DNA of 64,000 nucleotides from DASUVM01 sp963704675 (lineage in GTDB: Bacteria > Patescibacteriota > Saccharimonadia > Saccharimonadales > Saccharimonadaceae): NCBI GenBank assembly GCA_963704675.1, contig OY969928.1, positions 806,001 through 870,000 on the forward strand, written 5' to 3'. The notes beneath the pieces are model-generated. The model was not told the origin of the DNA, did not search any database, and was given only the letters and a program-made list of their open reading frames with translations. Below are positions 9,362 through 19,056 of the stretch, in pieces (the first letter of the stretch is position 1; every line of letters begins with the position of its first letter). Made by a program: the position numbers and the translations under genes.

Positions 9362-10397
9362 AGAAGTTTTTCAATCTGGAGTGTTAGAGGATAGCTTTTT
9401 AATTGGCTATTATGGCGGCGGTAATTACGGCGATGAACTGTTGCTTGAGGTGCTGATGAATATGGCACAAAAAAACGGCATAAAGACGTTTGACGTCATG
9501 TATCAGAAGCCAGCGGCGTTTGGTAGGCATCATCACGATTTTGGCTATCGTATTGTACCTGCATTTCATAAACCATTACTTCTTAAGACAATATTTAAAC
9601 GTAAAAACCTCATCATCGGGGGCGGCGGGCAGTGGGGCCTTGATGTTAACTTTAATATCTTTCTTATGAGTGCTATGTTGTTCTTCGCACGCTTCTTCTT
9701 GGGCAAAAAGATCTATTTGCTTGGCGTTGGTTATTATAATTCAACAACGCCGCTGGGTCATATGAGCGCCTGGCTGGCTGGTAAAGCTGCTAATGTTATT
9801 ATTGCTCGAGATGATGAAACCAGGAAAAACTTCCAAAAAGTAAAATCACAGGTATATCAAGATAGCGATATTGCTTGGAATATGGATATGGTTGATGAAA
9901 AGCTGTACAAAAAAGACCTCGCCGCTCTTGAGAAGCGCTTACCACTGACTAAAAAAGCATTATTCATGACTCTAAGGCGTTTTCGGCCAGGGAAAGAGAA
10001 TAACTTCACCAATATTATTGCCGAAGTTGTTCATAAGCACGGCGATAAGCCAATGATTGTAGCACTTTTAGAGCCCGCCGATGTTGACCCTGAGAACTAT
10101 CAACGCCTCAAAAGCTGGGCACTCAATAATAAGCACGTGCAAGTGATTGATTTTTCGTATAACCCGCTGGCACTCTATTTGTTTTTCAAAAAGCACCATA
10201 AGCAATTAGTATTAATTAGTCCACAGTTTCATGCCATTATTACTGCTTGGCTTACTGGTGCGCCATTCTTTCCGGTTGTATATGACAATAAGGTCAAAGA
10301 GCTTTGCGAGGCAGTTGGAATTACGAAAACTCATTCTATTTACGGACTTTCACCGGCTGTTGTGCAAACTTTTATTGCGGCGCACTATAGCGTCTGA
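9351..10397 (+). CDS. Polysaccharide pyruvyl transferase family protein (CsaB-like)
   Basis: A 348-residue protein. The N-terminal GYYGGGNYGDELLLEVL and the central LIIGGGGQWGLD are typical of the family that moves pyruvate from phosphoenolpyruvate onto a sugar of a cell-wall polymer, forming a negatively charged ketal. In Gram-positive bacteria this modification is what S-layer-homology proteins bind; whether that applies here is unknown, as no SLH protein is seen in the window. The late helix SPQFHAIITAWLTGAPFFPVVYDNK matches the substrate-binding end of the family. It lies inside the polysaccharide operon. Confidence 0.82.
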   Translation: MKVKEVFQSGVLEDSFLIGYYGGGNYGDELLLEVLMNMAQKNGIKTFDVMYQKPAAFGRHHHDFGYRIVPAFHKPLLLKTIFKRKNLIIGGGGQWGLDVNFNIFLMSAMLFFARFFLGKKIYLLGVGYYNSTTPLGHMSAWLAGKAANVIIARDDETRKNFQKVKSQVYQDSDIAWNMDMVDEKLYKKDLAALEKRLPLTKKALFMTLRRFRPGKENNFTNIIAEVVHKHGDKPMIVALLEPADVDPENYQRLKSWALNNKHVQVIDFSYNPLALYLFFKKHHKQLVLISPQFHAIITAWLTGAPFFPVVYDNKVKELCEAVGITKTHSIYGLSPAVVQTFIAAHYSV

Positions 10398-10408
10398 AAG
10401 AGTAGGTA

Positions 10409-13400
10409 ATGCACCACGTTCCACCATGGCTGGGCCAACTTTTAGATGCTGTAAAGACTGGCGGGCGATGGCTATGGGAGCATCCAATCGTATTAATAAT
10501 TGCTGTAACTTTTCTCATTCTGCTCAAAGTAATCTTATACGGACGATTGGTATACGGAGATATTCCCTTATTTCAAATTGGCAACTCTGAAGTTAATGCT
10601 TTTCATGCTTGGGGAAGTGAGCAACTTGGCACTTCAGTGCGGCAGAGTCTTAACACACTTCGCGACGTGATTATTTCTGCGGTTTCGTTTCATGATGAGA
10701 TGTATTATTTCATTAAATACGTATTACCTATTATTCTGATTCCGGTTACCTATTTCTTTATTCTAAAGAAGCTCGGTATTAAACATAAGGGTGCTCTGGT
10801 GCTTGGTGCGCTTTTTCCACTATTTACGCCAATTGTTTTCGGTGATTTCTTAACTGGTCAAACCTTCTGGATTTATCTGACAGTGCCATGGGTATTTTAT
10901 TATGCAATCCGTTCGTATTGCTTTAAAGAATTTAGTTATAAACATAACTTGCTTTTAGCGCTTTGGCTATTTTTGAGCTTGGGTATGTTGCCACCAATTA
11001 TTGTGCCGCTGATTGGGGCAGTAGTGGGGTTGGTGCTGGTTATGCTTATTGCTGATATTTTTGAAAAAAAATACTATATTCGTTCATATCTTCTTTCGGG
11101 TTTCGTGGTGAGTGGTATATTTTTGTTGCTGGCGTCACCTTACTTATTAGTGGCGTCATCGGGTCAAGCGGCATTTACACCACCGTCGCTGCTCGGTGAT
11201 TATTACCATAACTATGCTCAAAGTGGGCTTGCCCATACACTCAGGCTAGCTGGCAATAATGGTAATGGCCAGGCAACACTCGATTACAATACGGTATCGA
11301 TAAGCAATATAGCGGGTTATGCATTACTCGCAGGAATTGTTTTTGGTGCTTTTGTCATCGGCGTGCAATATGCAGGTCGACGGTATCGTACTATGATGGT
11401 AGGCTTGTTTGCAATTGCACTGCCGATCTTAGGATTTATGAATCTTTTAAACACCAACACAATTTTTGGTATTAAGGTGTTTGAGAGCCAGTGGATCGTC
11501 GGTACTGTGCGTAGTCCCTCAAAGTTATATAACTTGCTATTGCCGGTGTTTGTTATCTTTTTTGCGTTTGCGTTTGAGCAACTGATGCGACGTAGTGGGT
11601 CGAAGTGGCAAAAAGTGACGGTTGTGGGCGCAAGCGTACTTTTACTAGGTATGTATGGTTGGCCGGCACTGCGTGGTGATCTTGGCCTTTTATATAATCG
11701 CGAAGACAAGCTCGGTAATTATAAACCTGATCCGGCAGTAACTGACGCAATCAAGCATATGCCCAGTACTAAAACGCGTTCACTACTGATGCCCGCCGAC
11801 CATCGTGATGAATTGAACTATCAGTATCAGGCTCCGGGCTTTAATTTATTGAGGCTCGAGGGCGGTATTCCTAGTACTGCAAAACTTATGGATAACGTGA
11901 ACGAAAGTTTAAATACCCGCAATCGCTACTTCTTTAATTACTTAAAAACAACTGGCGTTGAGAATGTTGTTGTTCAAAAAGATCCGCTTGCTTACGAGGA
12001 TGCCTTATTTGGCCTATTTCCAGTCGATTGGACGCCTGAAGAAACAAGGGACTTTATGGCAACCGGCCTCCAGCCAACGCTTGAAACGCCTAACTTTTGG
12101 CAATTTAATAATCCTGAACCGGCACCGCTCGTCTATTCGCCGCAACAGCTTATCCAGATTAAGAGTAACGCTAACCTTGATACGAAAGCACCGTTCCTTA
12201 GTAATACAAACGCAGTGGTTGATCAGGAAGTGCCAGGGTTTGAACAAGCTGTCTCGATGTACGATGTTCAAAAGTTACCTCAAAATGGGGAAACTATAAG
12301 TGGCAAGGCGCAATTACACGATCCGCAACTTATTACGATTGATGTATACAGTCGAGGAGCACGATTGCTGATTGATGTTATTCACCCAATTAGTGGCGAA
12401 ATATCGCAAACGCTGACACAGGCCATTCCTGAGGATGCTAGCGTTGCTATGATTGGCACTGAACGTTTTATGTTTAGTGATGTAAAAAAACGCATGAGCG
12501 TTTACGCAGGCGGCTACGATGTTATGCTTGGGTCTCTCCAAGAAATGCCACTTAATGCCGACCCGTCATTTGAAGAAAAAACGCCACCAAAAGTGTTTGA
12601 TGCAACGCCGCGACAAAGTAGTAATGCTCGTATCTACACGAGACTCAACAAAGACGTGACTCATGGTCGACAAAGTGTACTTTTGGGTAGTGGTGGCCAC
12701 ACAGCCTTTATAACACGAGACGTTCCTGTTGATGACGCCGGTGGTCAGTACATATTGAGTTTTGATTACAAAAATATAAAAGGTAATGCTGCTAGTTTTG
12801 GAATTATGAATGGTCAAAATAATGTCTTAAAAAGTGGTAACCAGCTCAAGCAGGCTACAACCTGGCAGAATCAACAAGCCTTTATAGAGCCGCATGGGCA
12901 GGGTAATGCAATACTCAAGGCTTACTTCTATACAGCCGCACATCAAGCGGGAACCAGCGAAAACCTTATCGACAACCTAAGGCTTTATAAGATTCACCAG
13001 CTTTCTATGAGCCCTATGAATCTGCCAGCTTATGAGCCTGATTATGACCTTGCAAATTATAGGTACACCGATCAACCCGAACAACGTTCTGGAAATTTGC
13101 TCAATAATTCCTCATTTGAGGATAGATCTCTCTGGGGGCGGGTGGGTGATGCCTCAAGAAATGCAACGGGTGAGGCGCGCATGTCGGCATCACAGAGTAG
13201 TGATGCAGTAGAGGGAAGACACGCTTTAAAGCTTGAATCTAATAACCATACCGCCTACATGGCTCAGAGTGTGAGTAGTTTTGAAAAAAATAGTGTTTAT
13301 AAGTTATCGTTTAAATACAAGAATCTAAGTGGTCGTAAACCAGCCTTTGCGATTTGGCAGGATGGCGCTAAAGTGGCTGTGCCGGCACAACAATTTAAAG

Positions 13401-13987
13401 ACGGGAAAGATTGGACGTACTACGAAACTGCTTTTGTGCCACACCGTAACGCAACTAATTTAACGCTCTACCTCTATTCGTATTCAAATGGCGAGAAAAC
13501 CATTAACTTATTCGATGATGTAGTATTAGAGCGCACCTCACCGATAGCAACTTATTTGCGGAAAATGGTCGAACCAAAAGAGAGACTCATGCCGATTGTA
13601 AACAGTTTTACACGGCTTGATCCAACACACTTTATACTTAATATGAAACCCGGCAAAGGCATGGTGATTTTAAATGAATCGTACCATCAAGGCTGGCAAG
13701 CATATATTGTACCGGGCAATGGATATAAACCAGGACTTTTACAATCAACCATGCTTCGCCCTCCAGGCGAGCTCATTAAAGATCATTTAATAGTAAACGG
13801 ATTTGCCAACGGTTGGTTATTGGATTCAAACAAGTACCCAGCACTTAAAAATGAAGATTATACTATTATTTTGCAATACGAGCCCCAGAAGTTTTTATAT
13901 GGCGGCTTTATAGTGAGTACTCTGACGCTAACAACGGCCGGTGGAGTCCTGCTCTATTCTGAGCGACTGCGGCGAAGGCGCTTGTAA
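10409..13987 (+). CDS. Giant GT-C-like membrane glycosyltransferase with C-terminal carbohydrate-binding repeats (AftD-like)
   Basis: A 1192-residue protein. The first 430 residues hold about 10-12 membrane helices, with the segment PLFTPIVFGDFLTGQTFWIY recalling the arabinofuranosyltransferase AftD group. The outer part has two copies of a roughly 150-residue beta-sandwich module (about 700-860 and 890-1040), each ending in FD(Y/F)KN(I/L)-type and LRLYK/VVLERT-type strands like CBM4/9-type modules. It finishes with a last membrane helix and a basic tail. Such enzymes use polyprenyl-phosphate sugars outside the cell. Neither the donor nor the acceptor can be assigned; YfhO-type proteins are an alternative. 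The start of the next gene overlaps its stop (TAATG). Confidence 0.65.
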   Translation: MHHVPPWLGQLLDAVKTGGRWLWEHPIVLIIAVTFLILLKVILYGRLVYGDIPLFQIGNSEVNAFHAWGSEQLGTSVRQSLNTLRDVIISAVSFHDEMYYFIKYVLPIILIPVTYFFILKKLGIKHKGALVLGALFPLFTPIVFGDFLTGQTFWIYLTVPWVFYYAIRSYCFKEFSYKHNLLLALWLFLSLGMLPPIIVPLIGAVVGLVLVMLIADIFEKKYYIRSYLLSGFVVSGIFLLLASPYLLVASSGQAAFTPPSLLGDYYHNYAQSGLAHTLRLAGNNGNGQATLDYNTVSISNIAGYALLAGIVFGAFVIGVQYAGRRYRTMMVGLFAIALPILGFMNLLNTNTIFGIKVFESQWIVGTVRSPSKLYNLLLPVFVIFFAFAFEQLMRRSGSKWQKVTVVGASVLLLGMYGWPALRGDLGLLYNREDKLGNYKPDPAVTDAIKHMPSTKTRSLLMPADHRDELNYQYQAPGFNLLRLEGGIPSTAKLMDNVNESLNTRNRYFFNYLKTTGVENVVVQKDPLAYEDALFGLFPVDWTPEETRDFMATGLQPTLETPNFWQFNNPEPAPLVYSPQQLIQIKSNANLDTKAPFLSNTNAVVDQEVPGFEQAVSMYDVQKLPQNGETISGKAQLHDPQLITIDVYSRGARLLIDVIHPISGEISQTLTQAIPEDASVAMIGTERFMFSDVKKRMSVYAGGYDVMLGSLQEMPLNADPSFEEKTPPKVFDATPRQSSNARIYTRLNKDVTHGRQSVLLGSGGHTAFITRDVPVDDAGGQYILSFDYKNIKGNAASFGIMNGQNNVLKSGNQLKQATTWQNQQAFIEPHGQGNAILKAYFYTAAHQAGTSENLIDNLRLYKIHQLSMSPMNLPAYEPDYDLANYRYTDQPEQRSGNLLNNSSFEDRSLWGRVGDASRNATGEARMSASQSSDAVEGRHALKLESNNHTAYMAQSVSSFEKNSVYKLSFKYKNLSGRKPAFAIWQDGAKVAVPAQQFKDGKDWTYYETAFVPHRNATNLTLYLYSYSNGEKTINLFDDVVLERTSPIATYLRKMVEPKERLMPIVNSFTRLDPTHFILNMKPGKGMVILNESYHQGWQAYIVPGNGYKPGLLQSTMLRPPGELIKDHLIVNGFANGWLLDSNKYPALKNEDYTIILQYEPQKFLYGGFIVSTLTLTTAGGVLLYSERLRRRRL

Positions 13988-15648
13988 TGCAAGGGCGAAC
14001 AGAATTATTAATGTGTTTTTTGCCGCATATATTTTTTATAAGCTTAGCACTTTTAATTCTTGGTCCGCTATTGCAACCTGGTTTTGTGTTGACACTTGAT
14101 ATGGTGTTTACTCCTCAAATGCCCTGGCCTGATACATTAAGTGCAAGCTTTCCGTTTTATGCTTTGCTCCACCTCTTAAATATGATTATACCGGCCGATA
14201 TACTGCAAAAGATTATTTTGCTCCTTATGCTTTATGGGGGTGGAATGGGTATCTACTGTTTGATACTTTATCTTGCAGGGGGGCGTGATCAAACGTGGCA
14301 ATTAGCAGCCTATGGGGCGGCGATCTTTTATGTCATTAACCCATTTGTTTTTACGCGTTTTATGGTTGGGCATTTTGCACTATTACTTGGCATTGCCTTA
14401 CTGCCATGGTTTTTGCGACAATGGTTGAGGATGCTGCAACACCCACGCTTCGGCGGGGCGATAAGAGCAGGTATTCTCATTGCAGCTATTGCTGCTGTCT
14501 CAGTTCATTCACTCATTTTTGTGGCGATTATTATAGGCGTGACAACGGCCGCCATATTGTGGCAACAACGACAACAGTTACTGAGCACTCTAAAAGAGTG
14601 GGCTCCATATATATTAACTGTTTTTGGTATCGCCTTACTGCTCATGAGTTATTGGCTTGTTCCAACAATTCTACAATCTGGTTACATTGCAGAGTCTTTG
14701 CAACATTTTGCGGTTACCGATAGATCACTTTTCGCCACACGGGCCGACCCCTTGCTTGGTTCTATCGGTACTATTTTAGCGCTCTATGGATTTTGGGCGG
14801 ACAATCAGCCGCTTTATGTATTACCGAAAGACACCTATGAATGGTGGGTCGTGCCCATTGTTTTGTTATGGGCCTTATTACTGTTCGGCCTCGTTACGTT
14901 ATGGCGCAAAAGCCGAACAATAGCGGCCACCTATACAATATTGGCATGTATTGGTGTGGCGGGAGCGCTTGGTTTTCATGGCCACGTACTTGCCTCTATG
15001 GCGAACTGGTTGGCTGATAATGTGCCTTTTTTTAACGGTATGCGTGAAGCACAGAAGTTTACAGTACTTCTTTTATTGAGCTATGTTGTCTTCATAGCTT
15101 ATGTCCTACACGCCGTACTCGCGATTGTGCAAAAGCTGTGGAAAAAGCTCGTTATTATGTTAGGCTTTTTGCTACTCACCTTTAGTATTACCCCTGGAAT
15201 GGTTTGGGGCTTCGGAGCCCAGTTGCGTGTCATAGAGTATCCAGCTTCATGGACGACAGTGAACACCAAACTTCACCAAGATACTTCTCACTTTAAGGTT
15301 TTAGCATTGCCCTGGCATCACTATATGAATTATCATTTTGTTGGTCGCACAATTGCTTCGCCGCTTGATAAGTTTTTTGATGCAAAAGTTATTGTGAGTG
15401 ACATACCTGAACTTGGCAGTTTAGAGCCTCAGGTATATGATGCCGATGCTGTGTTTATCTCGGCACTCATAAAAACTCAACCACTTAATATTGCGAAGCA
15501 GCTTGCGAGCCGTCATATTAAATACGTGCTCGTCGTCAAAGAAGCTGACTACAGGGGCTACAATGACTTATTGCGAGATTCTGCATTGAAAACACTTTAT
15601 AACTCACCCGAAATACAATTATTCGAAAATACTTTATGGAGAAACTAG
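13987..15648 (+). CDS. Multi-spanning GT-C-like membrane protein
   Basis: A 553-residue protein with about 12 hydrophobic segments. The segment YVINPFVFTRFMVGHFALLLGIALLPW resembles the conserved loop of AftD-type and related GT-C glycosyltransferases, and the layout echoes the membrane half of the 1192-residue protein just upstream, without the carbohydrate-binding modules. The C-terminal 100 residues are soluble. The start overlaps the upstream stop by one base (TAATG). It is most likely another outward-facing sugar transferase of the same pathway, but catalytic residues cannot be confirmed by eye. Confidence 0.55.
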   Translation: MQGRTELLMCFLPHIFFISLALLILGPLLQPGFVLTLDMVFTPQMPWPDTLSASFPFYALLHLLNMIIPADILQKIILLLMLYGGGMGIYCLILYLAGGRDQTWQLAAYGAAIFYVINPFVFTRFMVGHFALLLGIALLPWFLRQWLRMLQHPRFGGAIRAGILIAAIAAVSVHSLIFVAIIIGVTTAAILWQQRQQLLSTLKEWAPYILTVFGIALLLMSYWLVPTILQSGYIAESLQHFAVTDRSLFATRADPLLGSIGTILALYGFWADNQPLYVLPKDTYEWWVVPIVLLWALLLFGLVTLWRKSRTIAATYTILACIGVAGALGFHGHVLASMANWLADNVPFFNGMREAQKFTVLLLLSYVVFIAYVLHAVLAIVQKLWKKLVIMLGFLLLTFSITPGMVWGFGAQLRVIEYPASWTTVNTKLHQDTSHFKVLALPWHHYMNYHFVGRTIASPLDKFFDAKVIVSDIPELGSLEPQVYDADAVFISALIKTQPLNIAKQLASRHIKYVLVVKEADYRGYNDLLRDSALKTLYNSPEIQLFENTLWRN

Positions 15649-16265
15649 ATCCAATGTTTTCTGAAGCACCACCTCGCCCGCGCACGGCGACATCGGCGCG
15701 CCAGACTGAACGTGCACCACAAGTTCGCCATCAGGGTAATGGATACGTTGATGGTGTCGTGCCGCACTTACGGGTCTCGACGAGCCTGCAACCTCAGGCG
15801 CTTTTGCCTGCTTTTAGCCATATTCATTCTACGTTAACGGTGCATCGCTACGTTGCTAACGGGCTTATGCTGGCAATGGCAGCAGTATTAATGATTTGCA
15901 TGCTAATTGTCTTGTGGGTGCCTCCAGTTGGCTATGCGACTGCTGGCCTTATTGTTCTGACTGGTTTATTTATCGGGCTGACGAGCCGTTTTATTTTTAC
16001 AGGAAGCTGCATGGCGCTCCTTACAATTGCTTTGGCTTCTCTCGTGCCACATTTGAAATTCTTTGAACCAGATACTATGGCAACATACGTCTTTATATTA
16101 CTTAGTTATGGAATGGTGTATTTGCTTTGTGAAAACAAATTCTCGTCTCATACAACCAAAGACAAAATAACAACACCTCGTGGTATTAAAAACAATCCGA
16201 TTTTTAAGAGGGCATTGGTGCGAAAATATCAAAAAAAGGCCTTAAGTGGTTTTCCTAAATCCTGA
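15636..16265 (+). CDS. Membrane protein of unknown function at the end of the polysaccharide operon
   Basis: A 209-residue protein overlapping the upstream gene by 13 bases. The first 60 residues are polar, proline-rich and probably cytoplasmic. Four hydrophobic segments follow (about 75-95, 98-115, 120-140, 150-168), then a basic tail rich in lysine. I do not recognise the family. DUF-type proteins with this layout occur next to glycosyltransferases, and co-transcription suggests an accessory role in polysaccharide export or assembly. Confidence 0.6.
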   Translation: MEKLDPMFSEAPPRPRTATSARQTERAPQVRHQGNGYVDGVVPHLRVSTSLQPQALLPAFSHIHSTLTVHRYVANGLMLAMAAVLMICMLIVLWVPPVGYATAGLIVLTGLFIGLTSRFIFTGSCMALLTIALASLVPHLKFFEPDTMATYVFILLSYGMVYLLCENKFSSHTTKDKITTPRGIKNNPIFKRALVRKYQKKALSGFPKS

Positions 16266-16277
16266 TGCTTGCTAACC

Positions 16278-16283
16278 TATAAT
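16278..16283 (+). promoter_or_regulatory. -10 box upstream of the small secreted protein
   Basis: TATAAT between the end of the polysaccharide operon and the secreted protein gene. It is followed by AAGGAG about 12 bases later and the ATG at 16309. No good -35 hexamer is seen. Confidence 0.5.
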
Positions 16284-16308
16284 GTGTGTCAACTAAGGAG
16301 AACGCAGC

Positions 16309-16632
16309 ATGACATTCACACAAGTTAAGCGTTTCGTGAAAACGAAATATTTGGTAGCAGCGTTCGCAGCAACTTTTGTTGCGTTTGCTGGTTCAACAAG
16401 TGTAGCTAACGCAACCACCGGCGCGGGTCAAGCACCTACCAAAGAGCAGTGTAAAAACGGCGGCTGGCAGAAGCTTGGTTACCGCAACCAAGGCCAGTGT
16501 GTTCGCGAAGCTGCTCAAAACCAGGGTTCTGGTTATGGTGGAAACACAAATATTAACATTGATATTGATATCAACGTTAATATTATCGGCAACAACAACA
16601 TAGTTGTTATTGTCGTGCCACCATACCTGTAG
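16309..16632 (+). CDS. Small secreted protein with an alternating hydrophobic/polar tail
   Basis: A 107-residue protein with an AAGGAG ribosome site. It has a clear signal peptide: basic start (KRFVKTKY), hydrophobic core, and a probable cleavage after SVANA near residue 36. The mature part has a two-cysteine motif (KEQCKNGGW ... NQGQCV) seen in small exported proteins of actinobacteria and CPR. The C-terminus is a long strictly alternating stretch of Ile/Val with Asn/Asp (NINIDIDINVNI and on), ideal for a beta-strand that stacks or polymerises. I infer a surface or matrix protein; a fibre-forming role is possible but unproven. A terminator follows 30 bases downstream. Confidence 0.7.
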   Translation: MTFTQVKRFVKTKYLVAAFAATFVAFAGSTSVANATTGAGQAPTKEQCKNGGWQKLGYRNQGQCVREAAQNQGSGYGGNTNINIDIDINVNIIGNNNIVVIVVPPYL

Positions 16633-16661
16633 GACAAGCCTGCTAGTTAGTATAAGGGATG

Positions 16662-16690
16662 CTCCGCAGACTGCGGAGTGTTCTTTATTT
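16662..16690 (+). terminator. Intrinsic terminator after the small secreted protein
   Basis: CTCCGCAG and CTGCGGAG form a short GC-rich hairpin, followed by the T-rich tail TGTTCTTTATTT. Confidence 0.75.
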
Positions 16691-16691
16691 G

Positions 16692-16697
16692 TATAAT
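16692..16697 (+). promoter_or_regulatory. -10 box of the methyltransferase gene
   Basis: TATAAT directly after the terminator tail and nine bases before the ATG at 16707. The message would have almost no leader. Confidence 0.55.
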
Positions 16698-16706
16698 GTA
16701 ACTACA

Positions 16707-17333
16707 ATGAACCGAATGACTGAAACTTTGCTCAAAAAGCACGAAATTATCTCTGAACAGATTGAGCCAAAAGAATTGAGTGTTATTCTGCGCGAGTGTG
16801 AACGCATGTTACAAACAGCACCGATGGATGCAGGTATCGTTGAATTTGGTTGCTATGAGGGTACAACGAGCCTATTCTTGCAACGTCTCATTAAGGCCCT
16901 ACGACCGAGTGTTTCTCTACATGTTTACGATTCTTTCGAAGGTTTACCGTCTAAGATCCATCTTGATTCGAGTAGCGTCGGTGAGTTATTCGTAACTGGC
17001 GAGCTCAAGGCTTCAAAACAAGCACTTACTCGCAACTTTAAACGTGCACATGTACCGCTCCCCGTAATTCACAAAGGCTGGTTTAAAGACGTGTTGCCGG
17101 CTGAGGTGCCAGAAAGTATCATCTTCGCCTTTCTTGACGGTGATTATTATGAATCAATTATTGACTCGCTAAAACTTATATGGCCAAAATTACTGCCTGG
17201 AGCGGTTGTGATTGTTGATGATTATCAAAACGAAGCACTTCCGGGTGCAGAGCGAGCAGTTGATTATTGGCTCAAGCGGTATTCGGCCCGTCTTCAAGTT
17301 GAAGCAAGCTTGGCAATAATAAAGCCATATTAA
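16707..17333 (+). CDS. SAM-dependent O-methyltransferase, TylF/MycF-like
   Basis: About 208 residues from ATG 16707; an upstream in-frame start at 16659 lies within the terminator and is rejected. Visible features: VEFGCYEGTTSLFLQRL (SAM-binding loop), YDSFEGLPSK, IIFAFLDGDYYESIIDSLKLIWPKLLPGAVVIVDDYQ (metal-binding aspartates as in macrocin O-methyltransferases). Family members methylate sugar hydroxyls in a metal-dependent way. Next to a polysaccharide operon, sugar O-methylation of the exported polymer is the natural inference. Confidence 0.8.
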   Translation: MNRMTETLLKKHEIISEQIEPKELSVILRECERMLQTAPMDAGIVEFGCYEGTTSLFLQRLIKALRPSVSLHVYDSFEGLPSKIHLDSSSVGELFVTGELKASKQALTRNFKRAHVPLPVIHKGWFKDVLPAEVPESIIFAFLDGDYYESIIDSLKLIWPKLLPGAVVIVDDYQNEALPGAERAVDYWLKRYSARLQVEASLAIIKPY

Positions 17334-17355
17334 AAGCTTCTTCGCTATAAGGGGC

Positions 17356-19056
17356 TTAATCAATGACTGCTGTGGGAGTGTCTCCGGCTATGTGCCGAGG
17401 CGGTAGCTCCTTTAGGAAGAGTGCCAGTACAAAGGCAACTGCAACGCTGCCGGCGGCCCACAAGAAGACGGTGCGCAAACTATCGGCAAAGGCCGTTTTA
17501 ACATCGCGGCTGAAATCATCTTGTTGCTTATAAAGCTTTTGCTTCTGGGCCTCTTTAGCGGCAGCGGGAATTGGAGCTTTTTCAAGTGACACATCTATGC
17601 CAGTTCGGATTTGTTGACGAATATCAGCAGTGTTGAGCTGCAGTGCAGTGTCGGCGTTAACGTCTTTGCTGACGAGTTGGCTGGCGCTCGGCTGCGATTT
17701 CAATGTTTGAACAAATGGCTTTTCGGCAATATTACCAAGACCAGCGGCAACGCCCGAGGTTAGCAGGCCGCCAAGTACGGCAACACCGATGGTTGAACCA
17801 AGGCCGCGCGCTAGCTGTACCGAGGCAGTTGCAACACCAAGCTCTTTTTGCTCGGCTTCATTTTGAACTGCATAACTAAAGACGGGGAAGATAGCGCCGA
17901 GGCCAACACCCACCAAGATCATCCGCATTGCAACGTCGATAAAGGTACTCTCAATATTTAGTGTCATCATCCAGGCAAGGCCGGTTGTAATGAGTACAAG
18001 CCCACCAAGAACAAGTAATTTATATTTTGTAGTTGCACTGATAAGCCGGCCAATTAACGCGCTTGAAATAGCAAGACTAAAGATAAGTGGCATGAGCATC
18101 AGACCCGATTCAGTTGCATTTGCACCAATTACTTGCTGCAAGAACTGCGTAACATAGAGGATAGCGCCGAGAAACGCGGCGCTCGCAAATAATATAATGA
18201 CCATCATTAAGCGAAAAACAGGGCGCTTGAACATTCCAAGTGGCAAAATTGGCGCCTCGGCTCGGCGCTCAGCCAGAATAAATAAACCGGTAAAGAGAGC
18301 CGCCAGAATCCAAAATCCAGTCTTAAGCAAAGCGCCGCTAATGCCGGTGTCGGCAATAAATTGGGCAAAAATAGCGTTTGTATTCTCACAAGCTAAGATA
18401 ATGGCTGAGAGCGCAATCGTTAAAGTAGTGGCACCAAAAATATCAACTTTATGTTTCACTTCGTGCTTGAAATTCGGACAAGTGATAGCAATTAGTATGA
18501 ATGCAAGGATGCCTACCGGAATATTAATAAAGAATGTCCAACGCCAATCGGTTGTAAAGCCTAGTATCGTATGTGCGTCAGTTAAAAAACCTCCTAGAAG
18601 CGGACCGACAACAGATGCTAAACCAAAGACTGCACCAAAAAGCCCTTGCCACTTGCCTCGTTCTCTTGGAGTAAATAAGTCACCAATAATCGTAAAGGCG
18701 GCGCTAAAGAGAATACCTCCACCGATACCTTGTAGCGCCCTGGCGGCAATCAGCCATTCGATACTTTGAGCTGCGCCACTAAGGAATGAAGCCAGAGTGA
18801 AAACCCCAACACCAATTAACAACAGATTACGGCGCCCAAACATATCTGATAACTTACCGCTAATTGGTACGGTTGCAGTTGAGGTTAACAAATAGGCTGT
18901 TACCACCCAGCTGAGCGATTCGAAGCTGTTAAAGTCTTCAACGATACGACCAAGCGCGGTGCCGATAATAGTTTGATCAAGGGCTGCCAGGAACATGCCG
19001 CTCATAACGGCGAGCATAACAATAATTTTTTGTCGTAATGGAATGTGGTGTAGCAT
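17356..19056 (-). CDS. MFS drug:proton antiporter, DHA2 family (14-helix, EmrB/QacA type)
   Basis: A 566-residue protein with about 14 membrane helices. It has motif A GKLSDMFGRRNLLL after helix 2, the antiporter motif C VVGPLLGGFL, and D/E residues early in helix 1 (LAALDQTIIGTAL). It should expel amphipathic compounds in exchange for protons across the cytoplasmic membrane. A 100-residue soluble loop near the C-terminus (about 430-520) is larger than usual. Its start codon overlaps the stop of the AbrB-type regulator gene (TAATG), so it is translationally coupled to it and probably under its control. Confidence 0.9.
   Translation of the reverse strand: MLHHIPLRQKIIVMLAVMSGMFLAALDQTIIGTALGRIVEDFNSFESLSWVVTAYLLTSTATVPISGKLSDMFGRRNLLLIGVGVFTLASFLSGAAQSIEWLIAARALQGIGGGILFSAAFTIIGDLFTPRERGKWQGLFGAVFGLASVVGPLLGGFLTDAHTILGFTTDWRWTFFINIPVGILAFILIAITCPNFKHEVKHKVDIFGATTLTIALSAIILACENTNAIFAQFIADTGISGALLKTGFWILAALFTGLFILAERRAEAPILPLGMFKRPVFRLMMVIILFASAAFLGAILYVTQFLQQVIGANATESGLMLMPLIFSLAISSALIGRLISATTKYKLLVLGGLVLITTGLAWMMTLNIESTFIDVAMRMILVGVGLGAIFPVFSYAVQNEAEQKELGVATASVQLARGLGSTIGVAVLGGLLTSGVAAGLGNIAEKPFVQTLKSQPSASQLVSKDVNADTALQLNTADIRQQIRTGIDVSLEKAPIPAAAKEAQKQKLYKQQDDFSRDVKTAFADSLRTVFLWAAGSVAVAFVLALFLKELPPRHIAGDTPTAVID

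Noticed and set aside
12014..12817. Several antisense frames inside the 1192-residue membrane protein gene
   Set aside because: No ribosome sites, no family features, and the sense frame is clearly coding.
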